Counted from the first letter of the stretch, positions 8,337 to 17,402 are shown. The stretch is 49,477 bases of DNA from Eubacterium sp. (GCA_017541035.1 JAFXZW010000114.1:1-49477), one strand, 5' to 3'. Numbers and translations: made by a program. Notes: generated by a model from the letters alone, not told the origin.

Positions 8337-8573
8337 GTGAAAACCGCACTTACCATAGCATTGATCGTAGATTGTATTCTGCTGATGATCGTTATTCTGA
8401 TGCAGGAAGGAAAGGAAAACGGTCTGACCGGAACTCTGACCGGCAGCGCCGATACATATTGGTCAAAGAACAAAGGACGTTCCAAGGATGCAATGATCAA
8501 GAAGATCACTGTATTTCTGGCCGTATTATTTTTCTTGCTTTCTATCGCACTCAGTTCCAAGTGGATTGGGTAG
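8337..8573 (+). CDS. secG: Preprotein translocase subunit SecG
   Basis: Small membrane subunit of the SecYEG channel. The 78-residue protein has two hydrophobic helices (about 4-22 and 56-74) joined by the loop QEGKENGLTGTLTG, which matches the SecG pattern of QxGKGxGL plus a Gly/Ser-rich loop. The start codon is GTG at 8337, preceded by GGGAGGAAT. As in many Firmicutes, secG lies directly upstream of rnr and smpB. Confidence 0.93.
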   Translation: MKTALTIALIVDCILLMIVILMQEGKENGLTGTLTGSADTYWSKNKGRSKDAMIKKITVFLAVLFFLLSIALSSKWIG

Positions 8574-8596
8574 CGTTGATTTCGCATAGGGGAGAT

Positions 8597-8633
8597 AAGG
8601 GTGCTTTGAACGATGTGTCAAAGGCCCTTTTTT
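8597..8633 (+). terminator. Intrinsic terminator after secG
   Basis: AAGGGTGCTTTGA pairs with TCAAAGGCCCTT (one bulge) and ends in a run of T. It separates secG from rnr. Confidence 0.85.
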
Positions 8634-8645
8634 ATTTTGTAGCGG

Positions 8646-8674
8646 TTGACATGTTCCCATATGTGTCATATGCT
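8646..8674 (+). promoter_or_regulatory. rnr promoter
   Basis: Consensus TTGACA (8646-8651), a 17-base spacer and TATGCT (8669-8674). It sits right after the secG terminator, and the ATG at 8712 is about 30 bases past the likely transcript start. This argues against the longer frame beginning at 8646, inside the promoter. Confidence 0.8.
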
Positions 8675-8711
8675 GATACTATATGCGGAAGGCTGGTTTG
8701 GGGGTGGCATT

Positions 8712-10877
8712 ATGACGGATGAAGAATATAAGGAAAAACAGGAAATAGAAGAGCTGAAGAGTGACTGGCAGGAAAGAATGCTGGCGCTGATGAACCGCAG
8801 GGATTACAAGCCCATGAAGCTGAAGGAGCTTTGCTTTCTGCTGGAGATATCGGGGGCGGAGAGGGACATTTTCCTTGATCTTTTGAATGAAAAGGTGGCA
8901 GACGGGAGTCTGCTCCGGACAAAGCATGACAGGTACCTTCTTCCGCCGAAGGATGTGCTGACGGGGGAATTCTACGGGAGCAAAAAGGGTTACGGATTTG
9001 TTCGTGTCCCCGGTTATGAAGAAGATTTCTTTATCCCGGAAAAAAGCGTGAACGGGGCATTTCAGGGAGATAAGGTTATGATCCGCCTGCTCTCTACGGG
9101 CCATGGAAATCATGAGGAGGCAGAGGTGGTGAAGATCCTGTCCCGGGGGATTACGGCCGTGACGGGAACCTATCTGCTTCGGGACAATATCGGTTTTGTG
9201 ACTACGGGAAACCGCAGGCTGGGAACGGATATCTATATCCCGGCCGGTAAGGATATGAAGGCCGTGGACGGAAATATAGTCGTTGCGGAGATCGAACGTT
9301 ATGATTCCAACGGCGGTGCACCGGAGGGACGGATCACGGAGATCCTCGGACATATCGATGATCCGAAGGATGATGTGCTTCTTGTGGTTCGGGCGTTCAA
9401 TATCCCGGAGGAATTTCCGGAGGAAGTCATGGCTTCACTGGAGTCTCTGCCGGATCATGTGCCCCCGGAGGATATCAAAGGCAGGAAGGATCTCAGAGAC
9501 TGGGAAACCGTTACCATAGACGGGGAAACAGCCAAGGACTTTGATGATGCCATTTCACTGACCGAGGAGAACGGAATCTATCATTTGGGGGTACATATCG
9601 CGGATGTGAGCCATTATGTTCCTGAGGGAAGCCCTCTGGATCTGGAAGCTTTGAATCGCGGGACCAGTGTTTATCTGGCAAATACCGTAGTTCCCATGCT
9701 TCCGCATCAGCTCTCCAACGGTATCTGTTCCCTGAATCCGGATACGGACCGGCTGACCCTTTCCTGTATCATGGATATTGATGAAACGGGGAAGATCCTG
9801 TCCCATGAGCTCTGTGAGAGTGTGATCCATTCACATGCCCGGATGACTTATACGGATGTGAAGAAGCTGATCGACGAGGAAGAGGATGCTCCGGTCGAAA
9901 CATACAAAGCATTGATTCCGCTTTTTAAAAGGATGGCCCGTCTGTCTGCTCTGCTTCGTGCGAGAAGAAGGGAAAGAGGGTCCATTGACTTTGATATCCG
10001 GGAAACGGAAATCGTTGTGGGAGAGGATGGCAAACCCTCCGATATCCGTGCAAATGACAGAAATGTGGCCACGAAGCTGATCGAGGATTTCATGCTGGCT
10101 GCCAATGAAACTGTAGCAGAGGATGTATTCTGGCAGGAGATACCTTTTGAATACCGCATACATGAAGCACCGGATGAGCGCAAGGTAGAGGCTCTGAAAT
10201 ATATGCTGCGTACCTTCAAGCTGTATCTGCATGGCGGACGGGAAGCAATACATCCCGGAGAATTCCAGAGGATCCTTTCGGAGATCGAAGATAAGCCTTA
10301 TGAAGCCATGATCGAAAAGCTGACGCTGCGTACCATGCAGCGGGCCCGATACGGAACGGTATGCGCGGGACATTTCGGACTGGCCACAAAGTATTACTGC
10401 CATTTTACATCACCGATCCGCCGTTATCCGGATCTGCAGATCCATCGTATTCTGAAGGAAAATTTGCACGGAGAACTGACACCCGCCCGTATAAAGCATT
10501 ATGAGAATATCCTTCCCGAAGTGGCGGCCGACAATTCCCTGAAGGAACGCCGGGCAGACGAGGCAGAACGGGATGTGGACAAGCTGAAACAGATCGAATA
10601 TATGGAGGAACGTCTGGGGGATGTTTTTGAAGGAATCATTTCCGGATTCAATAACCAGTCCATTTTCGTTGAACTGTCGAATACCATAGAAGGCGTGATC
10701 CCGCTGGGGATGCTGTCGGATGATTTTTATGAATATCATGAGGAAGCCTTTGAAATGGTCGGAAATCGGACAAAAAAGACCTACCGGATCGGTGATCCGG
10801 CAGTGATCCAGGTAGTTAAAACCGAGAAGGCGGAACGGAGGATCGTATTCCGGTTCTATGACGCAGAAAAAGCATAA
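8712..10877 (+). CDS. rnr: Ribonuclease R
   Basis: 3'-to-5' hydrolytic exoribonuclease of the RNase II/R family, acting on structured RNA and on mRNA released by tmRNA. The 721-residue protein has an N-terminal helical region, two cold-shock OB domains (YGSKKGYGFVRVPG, about 80-230), and the RNB domain with the acidic metal motif TIDGETAKDFDDAISL plus HIADVSHYV. The RNB domain also has ATKYYCHFTSPIRRYPDL, and a C-terminal S1 domain (EGIISGFNNQSIFVEL) follows. ATG 8712 was chosen because the promoter covers the upstream extension. smpB follows 12 bases later and tmRNA about 1 kb on, the classic trans-translation neighbourhood. Confidence 0.96.
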   Translation: MTDEEYKEKQEIEELKSDWQERMLALMNRRDYKPMKLKELCFLLEISGAERDIFLDLLNEKVADGSLLRTKHDRYLLPPKDVLTGEFYGSKKGYGFVRVPGYEEDFFIPEKSVNGAFQGDKVMIRLLSTGHGNHEEAEVVKILSRGITAVTGTYLLRDNIGFVTTGNRRLGTDIYIPAGKDMKAVDGNIVVAEIERYDSNGGAPEGRITEILGHIDDPKDDVLLVVRAFNIPEEFPEEVMASLESLPDHVPPEDIKGRKDLRDWETVTIDGETAKDFDDAISLTEENGIYHLGVHIADVSHYVPEGSPLDLEALNRGTSVYLANTVVPMLPHQLSNGICSLNPDTDRLTLSCIMDIDETGKILSHELCESVIHSHARMTYTDVKKLIDEEEDAPVETYKALIPLFKRMARLSALLRARRRERGSIDFDIRETEIVVGEDGKPSDIRANDRNVATKLIEDFMLAANETVAEDVFWQEIPFEYRIHEAPDERKVEALKYMLRTFKLYLHGGREAIHPGEFQRILSEIEDKPYEAMIEKLTLRTMQRARYGTVCAGHFGLATKYYCHFTSPIRRYPDLQIHRILKENLHGELTPARIKHYENILPEVAADNSLKERRADEAERDVDKLKQIEYMEERLGDVFEGIISGFNNQSIFVELSNTIEGVIPLGMLSDDFYEYHEEAFEMVGNRTKKTYRIGDPAVIQVVKTEKAERRIVFRFYDAEKA

Positions 10878-10889
10878 AGGTTAGATGAT

Positions 10890-11357
10890 ATGAAAGAAGA
10901 AACAAGAAAACTGATCGCTAATAACAAAAAAGCCTACCATGATTATTTCATCGAGGAGACCTATGAGGCAGGCATTTCCCTGGCCGGTACGGAGGTGAAA
11001 AGCCTCCGGCTGGGGCAATGCAGCATCAAGGAAGCCTATGTCGGTGAAAAGGACGGGGAAATGTACATTTATCACATGCACATCAATCCCTATGAGAAAG
11101 GAAACATTTTCAATAAAGACCCGCTTCGGACGCGGAAACTGCTTCTGCATAAATCCGAGATCCGAAAGCTTACCGGCGCTGCTTCCCAGGACGGATATAC
11201 CATCATGCCGCTGTCCGTCTATTTTAAGAACGGAAGGGCAAAGGTTGAAATCGGCCTGGCGAAGGGTAAAAAACTCTATGACAAGAGAGCCGATATTGCA
11301 AAAAAGGACCAGAGACGGGAAGCAGAGCGGGATTTCAAGGTGAGAAATCTGAAGTAG
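10890..11357 (+). CDS. smpB: SsrA-binding protein SmpB
   Basis: Binds tmRNA and delivers it to stalled ribosomes. The 155-residue length is normal. Family marks are [28 protein letters not shown], the [10 protein letters not shown] strand, HKSEIRKL and the basic tail [24 protein letters not shown], which enters the mRNA channel. It lies 12 bases after rnr, probably in one transcript, with its partner tmRNA downstream. Confidence 0.97.
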   Translation: MKEETRKLIANNKKAYHDYFIEETYEAGISLAGTEVKSLRLGQCSIKEAYVGEKDGEMYIYHMHINPYEKGNIFNKDPLRTRKLLLHKSEIRKLTGAASQDGYTIMPLSVYFKNGRAKVEIGLAKGKKLYDKRADIAKKDQRREAERDFKVRNLK

Positions 11358-11408
11358 CCGCAGGATCCTGATGAAGTCATCCGGGGACACAAAACATAAA
11401 AAAATCAC

Positions 11409-11437
11409 TTGATTTTGCAGAGACATTTCATTAAAAT
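11409..11437 (+). promoter_or_regulatory. Promoter for the small membrane protein
   Basis: TTGATT (11409-11414), 17 bases, TAAAAT (11432-11437). The downstream ATG is at 11471. It could also carry transcription into ssrA, since no terminator is seen between. Confidence 0.65.
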
Positions 11438-11470
11438 AGGGTAGATGTTTCGGAAAGAAGGAACGAGAGA

Positions 11471-11848
11471 ATGAGTCAGGAAAAGGTAGATCGCTACAAA
11501 GAGGAAAAGAAGAACCGTGCAAAGAACATGAAAAAGGCCAGGATCAAAAAGGTGGTGATCATCTTTCTGGTGGCCCTGATCCTGGGAGCGGGAATCGGTT
11601 TTCCTCTTGGCAGATACATCTATAATTACAAGAAGACACATGTAAATGAAGAAGAGATATTTATTTCCTCTCATGAGTACAAAGACTGGTTTACTAATTT
11701 CTGGGTAGAGAATTATTCTGATTTTTATACCGGTTCAGAGCTTGCCACTGAGGAAAATTCTTCTTCTGACAACACAGAACAGGCTTCTGAGAGTACGGAA
11801 GCCAAAAAAGAGGAGACGGAAGCTCCCTCTACGGAAGCAAACCAGTAA
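11471..11848 (+). CDS. Single-pass membrane protein with acidic extracellular tail, unknown function
   Basis: No family recognised. The 125-residue protein has a strongly basic N-terminus (KEEKKNRAKNMKKARIKK), one membrane helix at about 27-45 (VVIIFLVALILGAGIGFPLG) and an outward tail with a YKDWFTNFWVENYSDFY segment. The final 35 residues are a Ser/Thr/Glu spacer of the kind seen elsewhere in this window (12.3 kb and 41.2 kb genes). The basic inside end predicts N-in, C-out. It sits between smpB and ssrA with its own promoter. ATG 11471 has AAGAAGGAACGAGAGA before it. Confidence 0.75.
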   Translation: MSQEKVDRYKEEKKNRAKNMKKARIKKVVIIFLVALILGAGIGFPLGRYIYNYKKTHVNEEEIFISSHEYKDWFTNFWVENYSDFYTGSELATEENSSSDNTEQASESTEAKKEETEAPSTEANQ

Positions 11849-11885
11849 TCTCCACCACCGCTCAATTCCGTATTGTTAATCATAA

Positions 11886-12233
11886 GGGGTTGTACCGGTT
11901 TCGACAGGGATTTTGAAATCCCGGCAGCCATCCGTGGTCCGTGATCCACGTTAAAAGTGCGGAAAAAAATAAACGCTAAAGAAGAAAAATTAGCACTTGC
12001 TGCCTAAGGGCAGCTTGTCGGCTGGCGCATCATCCGCTGTGTGCCTGATCCGGCATCGAACAGGCGGAGCACGTTCTTCCCTAAGCTTTGCGGGTTGAAA
12101 CGATTTATGAAGCTACTGAACCCTTCCGTCTGTCTTTGGACGTAAGGGAGAGGGAATGTTAAAGCAAAGACTGTGATGGGAGATACCGGTATGGAAGGGT
12201 CTTTGGACGCGGGTTCGATTCCCGCCAGCTCCA
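11886..12233 (+). ncRNA. ssrA: tmRNA, tag AKEEKLALAA
   Basis: Rescues stalled ribosomes with SmpB. The 5' end GGGGTTGTACCGGTTTCGACAG and the 3' end GGGTTCGATTCCCGCCAGCTCCA form the tRNA-Ala-like half; GGGGTTG pairs with CAGCTCC with two wobbles. The resume codon is GCT at 11975, and the frame to TAA at 12005-12007 encodes AKEEKLALAA, ending in the LALAA degron. CCA is not encoded after the discriminator A (12233). Pseudoknot arms are visible, for example CTGCCTAAGGGCAG next to the tag stop. A promoter is not obvious; TATTGT at 11871 is a possible -10. Confidence 0.96.
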
Positions 12234-12234
12234 T

Positions 12235-12261
12235 AAAAAAGCACCGTTTGGTGCTTTTTTC
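12235..12261 (+). terminator. Intrinsic terminator after tmRNA
   Basis: AAAAAAGCACC-GTTT-GGTGCTTTTTT, a perfect stem with a T run directly after the tmRNA 3' end. Confidence 0.92.
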
Positions 12262-12266
12262 ATATG

Positions 12267-12295
12267 TTGCAATAAGAATATGTTTGTGGTAGTAT
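12267..12295 (+). promoter_or_regulatory. Promoter for the DHHW protein
   Basis: TTGCAA (12267-12272), 17 bases, TAGTAT (12290-12295). Transcription should begin near 12302, so the ATG at 12304 has no room for a ribosome site. This supports the GTG at 12349. Confidence 0.8.
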
Positions 12296-12348
12296 GATGC
12301 GAAATGTTTTTACGGCTTGATAAAGCCGGGTCAGGGAGGATCGATCAC

Positions 12349-13560
12349 GTGGAACAGGAAAACCGAAACGGAAATCGAGGAAAGAAAAATACGGCAACCA
12401 TGGTCACCGCCATTATCTGTATGGCGCTTTGCGCTGTCGCTTTGGGGCTGATCATTATGATCTCCGTGAATCTGATGAAGGAAGATGAAAAGGAGACAAA
12501 AGCTGCAAATACGGAGGCCTACGTAATTTCGCAGCTCGATGCCCGGGAAAATACGGCTGCAGTGAAGCCGGTTGCTACAACGGCAACCGAAAAACCCACC
12601 ACCGAAGCACCAACGACCGAGAAGCCTACGACAGAAGAAGTACTTCCGGACGGAACAAAATACGAAGTACCCGCTCCCTGCGGGGATCTGTATGTTCTGG
12701 ACGGCCAGCTGTTCAATCCCTGCTGTGCCGGTCACGGAACCGGAGACTACTATGCAAGCATGGTCAATACGGTAGGCTCCAAGCTGCCCGAAGGGGTACA
12801 GCTCTATAATCTGGTTGCGCCCACAGCATTTGGAGCTTGTCTCTCCGTTGATGTGCAGGAGGAAATGATCGGTGCAAACCAGCCGGAACTGATCGATTAC
12901 ATTTACAGTCAGGTTGATCCGAAAAATGCCAAAACTGTCAACGCTTATCAAAATATCACGAAGCATAATGCGGAATATATCTACTTCAATTCCGACCATC
13001 ACTGGACGATAAGAGGTGCGTATTACGCATACCAGGCATGGTGTGAGGCAAAGGGGATCGAAGCGCATCCGATTGATTATTTCAAGAAGCAGTATGCTTT
13101 CCCCGGATACCTTGGCTATTTCTATGGTCTGGCGAATAAGCCCTCCTTCCTGAGCGAGAATCCGGATACGGTTGAGGCCTTCGTTCCAAACGGAACCAAC
13201 GATATGGTCTTTACGGATAAGGATGGAAATGAGATCGCATGGGATGTTGTCAGGGATTATTCCGAACGGAACGGCTCCTATGTCTGCTTTATCGCAGGCG
13301 ACCAGCCCCTTGTGTATATTGAAAATCCGGCGATCAAGGACGGGTCGGCCTGCATGCTGGTGAAGGAATCCTACGGAAATGCTTTCGCAACGCTGCTTGT
13401 AGACCATTATCAGTATGTATATGTTGTGGATTATCGTTACTATGAAGGCAACTGTACAAAAATGATCAATGATCACAATATTAAGGATGTTATCATTCTG
13501 AACAACCTGGAAGCGATCGGCGGAAAGCGCTGTGATATGATCATGTCGCTGTTCAAGTAA
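12349..13560 (+). CDS. DHHW-family surface protein (AlgX/AlgJ-like SGNH fold)
   Basis: Membrane-anchored extracytoplasmic protein with the SDHHWT motif that names the DHHW family, plus the terminal KESYGNAFATLLVDHY segment resembling the SGNH-like part of AlgX/AlgJ O-acetyltransferases. Residues 18-42 form one membrane helix, followed by a Thr/Glu/Pro spacer rich in TTEKPTTE repeats and the globular domain from about residue 105 to 403. GTG 12349 was chosen as start: AGGGAGG stands 9 bases before it and the upstream ATG lies at the predicted transcript start. A role in polymer modification or binding at the envelope is inference from the fold; the substrate is unknown. Confidence 0.8.
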   Translation: MEQENRNGNRGKKNTATMVTAIICMALCAVALGLIIMISVNLMKEDEKETKAANTEAYVISQLDARENTAAVKPVATTATEKPTTEAPTTEKPTTEEVLPDGTKYEVPAPCGDLYVLDGQLFNPCCAGHGTGDYYASMVNTVGSKLPEGVQLYNLVAPTAFGACLSVDVQEEMIGANQPELIDYIYSQVDPKNAKTVNAYQNITKHNAEYIYFNSDHHWTIRGAYYAYQAWCEAKGIEAHPIDYFKKQYAFPGYLGYFYGLANKPSFLSENPDTVEAFVPNGTNDMVFTDKDGNEIAWDVVRDYSERNGSYVCFIAGDQPLVYIENPAIKDGSACMLVKESYGNAFATLLVDHYQYVYVVDYRYYEGNCTKMINDHNIKDVIILNNLEAIGGKRCDMIMSLFK

Positions 13561-13593
13561 GCATCTTCCGGGCTTAACGTCCGGGGGCCTACA

Positions 13594-13624
13594 ACAAAAA
13601 ACGCAGCCCAGTCCCCGCTTTTTG
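13594..13624. terminator. Possible shared terminator between convergent genes
   Basis: ACAAAAA(AC)GC pairs with GCTTTTTGT around a C-rich loop, with A and T runs on the outer sides that could work on both strands. The stem has a two-base bulge, so this is weak. Confidence 0.4.
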
Positions 13625-13628
13625 TCTG

Positions 13629-14654
13629 TTACAGTTTTCCGTTCTGATTCATCAACGCCCGGATCAGACATGCGGCATAGGCGTGCAGAGTCTCAGGACG
13701 TCCAAGCAGTGAATCATCCGCAGCCACATAACCGGTTTTTTTCTGCTCGGGACGGCAGTAAACTGTCACACCAGTAAAATCGGCAGCAGGAAGAAAGAAG
13801 CCTTCTGTACTGTCTTTCGTGATCCGGCAGACCATGGTTTCTGAGAATATCGGGAGCTTCAGAACAAGATGATCCCCTTCGCCGGTAAGGGCCATTCCGC
13901 CTCCGGTTGTAACAAGAGGGTGAGGCAAGGGGTGTTCCGGATTAACCGGAAGGACGAGCCGGAGAGCATTTCCTTCCTGCTCCATGGAGAGTGTGCCGAG
14001 AGTAAAGTCGCCTGCACATAGCTCGGTCAGGGTATGAAGTCCTGCCAGGTGGAACATTCCCTCCATATCATCACGGTTATGCAGAAGCACCAGACTCCGG
14101 CTTCTCAGTGATCCGGAGGAAAGGAACGATAAGTAGACATCGATCAGCTGTCCGCCGTCATATTTGTCCTCCCGGCAGATACCGAGATACTGTTCCACGG
14201 TTTTCTGACGTACATTCGGCAGCCCGAGGGCGTATTTGAAAGGACGGATCTCCTTCAAAAGATCCACGGAAAGAACCTCCGACATCCGATCGGGAATCTC
14301 TCTGCCGGCAGTTGATCTGATCTTCTCCATTCTTCCCCGGACAAAGGGAATATCAAAGGTATTTCCGTTGAAATGAAACAGCGCTTTTTTTCCTTCGAGG
14401 AGTTCCATAAAGGCTTCGATCATTTCCGGTTCGCTGCAGCCATCGTCGTTGAAAAACTGAAGTATGTGCCATGAACCATCCTGCCAAAGGTTGATTCCGA
14501 TAATATAAATAAAAGAATTACGGGGAGAAAGGCCTGTGGTTTCCAGGTCAAACATCAGTACATTTTCACGCCCATAAACCGCGGCCAGGCGGTCCCATTC
14601 CGGCACTTGAGAGGCGTTCACACTTTCGTCAAATTTTAACATTTGTATACCCAC
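13629..14654 (-). CDS. YprB-like ribonuclease H-fold exonuclease
   Basis: Predicted DnaQ/RNase H-fold 3'-5' exonuclease of the YprB (RNase_H_2) family. The first acidic motif is DLETTG (Asp36, Glu38), the second FNGNTFDIPFVRGR, and HNRDDMEGM is the closing acidic motif. The first 200 residues cover the nuclease; the last 130 form a beta-rich tail without a recognised domain. The longest frame starts at GTG 14654; ATG 14642 (MLKFDESVN) is a fair alternative, and neither has a strong ribosome site. It is transcribed away from the DivIVA-like gene. The substrate is unknown. Confidence 0.8.
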   Translation of the reverse strand: MGIQMLKFDESVNASQVPEWDRLAAVYGRENVLMFDLETTGLSPRNSFIYIIGINLWQDGSWHILQFFNDDGCSEPEMIEAFMELLEGKKALFHFNGNTFDIPFVRGRMEKIRSTAGREIPDRMSEVLSVDLLKEIRPFKYALGLPNVRQKTVEQYLGICREDKYDGGQLIDVYLSFLSSGSLRSRSLVLLHNRDDMEGMFHLAGLHTLTELCAGDFTLGTLSMEQEGNALRLVLPVNPEHPLPHPLVTTGGGMALTGEGDHLVLKLPIFSETMVCRITKDSTEGFFLPAADFTGVTVYCRPEQKKTGYVAADDSLLGRPETLHAYAACLIRALMNQNGKL

Positions 14655-14701
14655 TTTTTTGTCAATTTATGATAGAATAAGTATAACACATTTTTTTATT
14701 G

Positions 14702-14729
14702 TTGAAAGTCTGAAAAAATGTGTTATAAT
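14702..14729 (+). promoter_or_regulatory. Promoter for the DivIVA-like gene
   Basis: TTGAAA (14702-14707), 16 bases, and TATAAT (14724-14729) with the TGn extension. A TGT-TATACT sequence on the opposite strand at about 14690-14680 may serve the divergent exonuclease gene. Confidence 0.8.
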
Positions 14730-14771
14730 TCTACCTTAGAGAATATTTTGTTGATACGGAGGACGTGTAGC

Positions 14772-15230
14772 ATGATTCAACCGATTGACGTAAGGACACA
14801 ATCTTTTAAGAAAGGGCTTTTCGGTTATAAAGCAGCGGATGTGGATTCCTTCAAGGAAACCGTTTCCCGTGCATATGAAGAAGCTTTTAATGAGAATAAC
14901 AAGCTGAAGGAAGAAAATGAGCGCCTCAATAAGGTAATTGAGGAAAACCGTCTGAAGATCTTCGAGCTTGAGAAGCAGCTTTCCGGTGATGGAAAGGATG
15001 CAAAGAAAGGACAGGGTAAAGCACAGGATGTCCCTTTAAAGGGTAAGGATGATAAGAAGGCAGATGCCTCCGCTACATCCAAGTTCTTCAAGCAGGCTGA
15101 GGAAACAACCGTAATCGGCGGAGACGATGATGAGGTCTTTGTCGGTGAGATAGAGGAAGCCCGCAAGCCAAATAAGGCCATGATCGGAGACGGAGAGGAA
15201 GAAGGCGGAGACGACTTCGAGTTTCTGTAA
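14772..15230 (+). CDS. DivIVA-domain protein
   Basis: Short DivIVA/GpsB-type protein, a membrane-curvature or division-site organiser. Residues 1-40 hold the DivIVA signature IDVRTQSFKKGLFGYKAADVDSF, followed by a coiled coil to about residue 75. A low-complexity acidic and basic C-terminus ends GDDFEFL. The 152-residue length is near that of GpsB-like proteins rather than full DivIVA. ATG 14772 follows GGAGG by 9 bases; the longer in-frame version (14718) starts inside the promoter. It is followed by ruvA, ruvB and zapA, so chromosome and division genes cluster here. Confidence 0.85.
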   Translation: MIQPIDVRTQSFKKGLFGYKAADVDSFKETVSRAYEEAFNENNKLKEENERLNKVIEENRLKIFELEKQLSGDGKDAKKGQGKAQDVPLKGKDDKKADASATSKFFKQAEETTVIGGDDDEVFVGEIEEARKPNKAMIGDGEEEGGDDFEFL

Positions 15231-15251
15231 AAACCAGAGTGACGAAATGAG

Positions 15252-15282
15252 AAAGAGTGCTGCGGAAGCGGCACTCTTTTTT
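15252..15282 (+). terminator. Intrinsic terminator after the DivIVA-like gene
   Basis: AAAGAGTGC pairs with GCACTCTTT and is followed by more T residues. It ends 14 bases before the ruvA ATG, so ruvA depends on read-through or an unseen promoter. Confidence 0.8.
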
Positions 15283-15295
15283 CGGGAGAAGATGA

Positions 15296-15892
15296 ATGAT
15301 CGCATATATTCGAGGAATAATGACATCCGCAGAGGAGGACGGCGTAGTGCTGGAAACCGGGGGGATCGGTTTTTCCATTCATACCACCGGACGGGACCGG
15401 GATCAGCTGATCCGTGAAGGAAAGGAAGAAGTATTACTTCATACGCATCTGCAGGTTCGTGAGGATGAACGGGTTCTCTTTGGTTTTCTTTCTAAAACGG
15501 ATCTCCGGAATTTCAGAAAGCTGATCTCCGTGAACGGTGTCGGACCGAAAGCTGCTCTGTCTATCCTGAACCTTATGACAGCTGAGGAGCTGTATCTTGC
15601 CGTACAGTCCGGGGATGCAAAGAGCATTGCGAAGGCCAACAACATCGGTCCGAAATTGGCACAGCGTGTCGTGCTCGAATTAAAGGATTCACTGGAAACA
15701 GAAAGCATACCGGCCGTATTTGCAGAAGATCTTTCCGTGGAAACTCCCGGAAATGCGCTTATGGATGCGGTAGAGGCGCTGGAAGCACTGGGGTATTCCC
15801 GTACGGAAGCTCTTCGTGCGGTACGCAGCATCGAAGGAAGGGAACAGCTTTCAACAGAGGAACTCCTGTCTGCGGCATTACGCAGACTCTGA
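15296..15892 (+). CDS. ruvA: Holliday junction branch migration protein RuvA
   Basis: Junction-binding tetramer that loads RuvB. The 198-residue protein has the N-terminal OB domain (MIAYIRGIM...GIGFSIHT), two helix-hairpin-helix motifs (LISVNGVGPKAALSIL and ANNIGPKLAQRVVLELKD) and the C-terminal RuvB-binding helix bundle (ALMDAVEALEALGYS). All parts are normal. ruvB follows 81 bases later. No ruvC is present, while a RecU resolvase is encoded at 31.4 kb, the usual Firmicutes combination. Confidence 0.96.
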   Translation: MIAYIRGIMTSAEEDGVVLETGGIGFSIHTTGRDRDQLIREGKEEVLLHTHLQVREDERVLFGFLSKTDLRNFRKLISVNGVGPKAALSILNLMTAEELYLAVQSGDAKSIAKANNIGPKLAQRVVLELKDSLETESIPAVFAEDLSVETPGNALMDAVEALEALGYSRTEALRAVRSIEGREQLSTEELLSAALRRL

Positions 15893-15973
15893 AATTGGTA
15901 ACGATTCAGCTGTTATACGAACGGAATACTTGCCAATAAGACTGTACAGAAAATGATTTAAGGACCGAAATAC

Positions 15974-16978
15974 ATGGAGAGAAGGATCATTACAACCGAA
16001 GTGACTCCGGAGGAGGAAAAGCAGGAGGCAGGGCTTCGCCCCACCAGTCTGAACGAGTATATCGGTCAGGAAAAGGTGAAGAAGAATCTGCGGGTATTCA
16101 TCAATGCGGCTCTGAAGCGGCATGAGTCCCTGGATCATGTCCTGCTTTATGGCCCTCCGGGACTGGGAAAGACAACTCTTGCGGGAATCATTGCCGAGGA
16201 AATGGGCGTTCAGTTGAAGATCACCAGCGGGCCGGCCATCGAAAAGCCAGGAGAGATCGCTGCAATCCTGAATAATCTTTCCGAGGGTGATGTGCTTTTT
16301 ATCGACGAGATCCATCGGCTGAATAAACAGGTGGAGGAGGTCCTCTACCCGGCAATGGAGGATTTTGCCATCGATATCATAATCGGCAAAGGAGAGACTG
16401 CCCGTTCCCTGCGCCTGAAATTACCGCATTTCACACTGGTTGGCGCAACCACACGGGCCGGAATGCTGTCTGCACCGTTAAGGGATCGCTTCGGAGTTGT
16501 GGACAGGCTGGATTTTTATTCCATAACCGAACTGATGCAGATCATACTCCGATCCGCAAAGGTACTGGAGCTTTCCATCGATGAAGAGGGAGCGCTGGAG
16601 ATTGCAAAAAGATCCCGCGGAACGCCGCGTCTGGCCAATCGTTTTCTGAAAAGGGTACGTGATTTTGCAGAGGTTGAACATTCCGGCAAAATAGATTATA
16701 CTATAGCAAGCAGGGCGCTGGATCAGCTGGATGTTGACAGCGCCGGTCTGGATGTAACGGATCGTACGATCCTTACCACCATTATCCGTCAGTTCCGCGG
16801 AGGGCCTGTGGGACTGGATGTACTGGCAGCATCCATCGGCGAAGATCCGGGAACTCTTGAGGATGTATACGAACCGTATCTGATCAAAAACGGATATATC
16901 CACCGGACGCCGAGAGGACGTGTAGCATCGGAGGAAGCTTATCATCAGCTGGGACTTACAAATCTGTTAAAGGATTAG
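15974..16978 (+). CDS. ruvB: Holliday junction helicase motor RuvB
   Basis: AAA+ hexamer that drives branch migration. The 334-residue protein has Walker [10 protein letters not shown], Walker B FIDEIHRL, sensor 1 GATTRAG, the Arg finger region LRDRFG, sensor 2 GTPRLANR and the C-terminal winged helix ([35 protein letters not shown]). All are typical. AAGGA precedes the ATG. It is followed by zapA after 13 bases, so ruvB-zapA-U32 are likely one transcript. Confidence 0.97.
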   Translation: MERRIITTEVTPEEEKQEAGLRPTSLNEYIGQEKVKKNLRVFINAALKRHESLDHVLLYGPPGLGKTTLAGIIAEEMGVQLKITSGPAIEKPGEIAAILNNLSEGDVLFIDEIHRLNKQVEEVLYPAMEDFAIDIIIGKGETARSLRLKLPHFTLVGATTRAGMLSAPLRDRFGVVDRLDFYSITELMQIILRSAKVLELSIDEEGALEIAKRSRGTPRLANRFLKRVRDFAEVEHSGKIDYTIASRALDQLDVDSAGLDVTDRTILTTIIRQFRGGPVGLDVLAASIGEDPGTLEDVYEPYLIKNGYIHRTPRGRVASEEAYHQLGLTNLLKD

Positions 16979-16991
16979 GGGGAAGAGCAAA

Positions 16992-17402
16992 ATGGCACAG
17001 AAGACAGATATACCGGTAGTGATCAACGGAAAGGTAATCACTCTCAGCGGGTATGAGGGAGAGGACTATCTTCAGAATGTGGCAACCTATATCAACGGAA
17101 AGATTTCCGAATGTAAGGCGTCCGAACAATACAGGAGAATGAATACGGAATATCAGGGAGTGCTTTTGGCTCTGAACATTGCGGATGATTATTTTAAGGC
17201 GAAACAGAAGGCTGAGGAAGTGTCCCGGGATGATTCGGAGAAGGAGCAGCAGCTCTATGATCTCCGTCATGAGGTGATCGAGGCACAGATCAAGCATGAA
17301 GCGGCTTTGAAACTGGTTGAGGAGTACAAGGAACAGATCAATGCTCTCCAGAGGAAGATCGTTCAACTGGAGGCGGAAAAGGATCGGAATAATGACAGAT
17401 AA
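16992..17402 (+). CDS. zapA: Cell division protein ZapA
   Basis: Promotes FtsZ bundling at the division ring. The 136-residue protein has the ZapA N-terminal fold (VVINGKVITLSGYEGEDYLQNVATYINGKI) and the ALNIADDYFKAK segment, followed by a long coiled coil (about 65-133) rich in Glu and Lys. This is the usual Firmicutes form with an extended coil. Its end overlaps the U32 gene by 11 bases, an arrangement common in Clostridia. Confidence 0.9.
   Translation: MAQKTDIPVVINGKVITLSGYEGEDYLQNVATYINGKISECKASEQYRRMNTEYQGVLLALNIADDYFKAKQKAEEVSRDDSEKEQQLYDLRHEVIEAQIKHEAALKLVEEYKEQINALQRKIVQLEAEKDRNNDR

Noticed and set aside
8646-8711. Longer start for RNase R at ATG 8646
   Set aside because: The first 22 residues would be coded by the rnr promoter itself.
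12331-13671. 446-residue minus-strand open frame opposite the DHHW gene
   Set aside because: The DHHW gene has a promoter, ribosome site and family motif; the minus frame also overlaps the end of the exonuclease gene.
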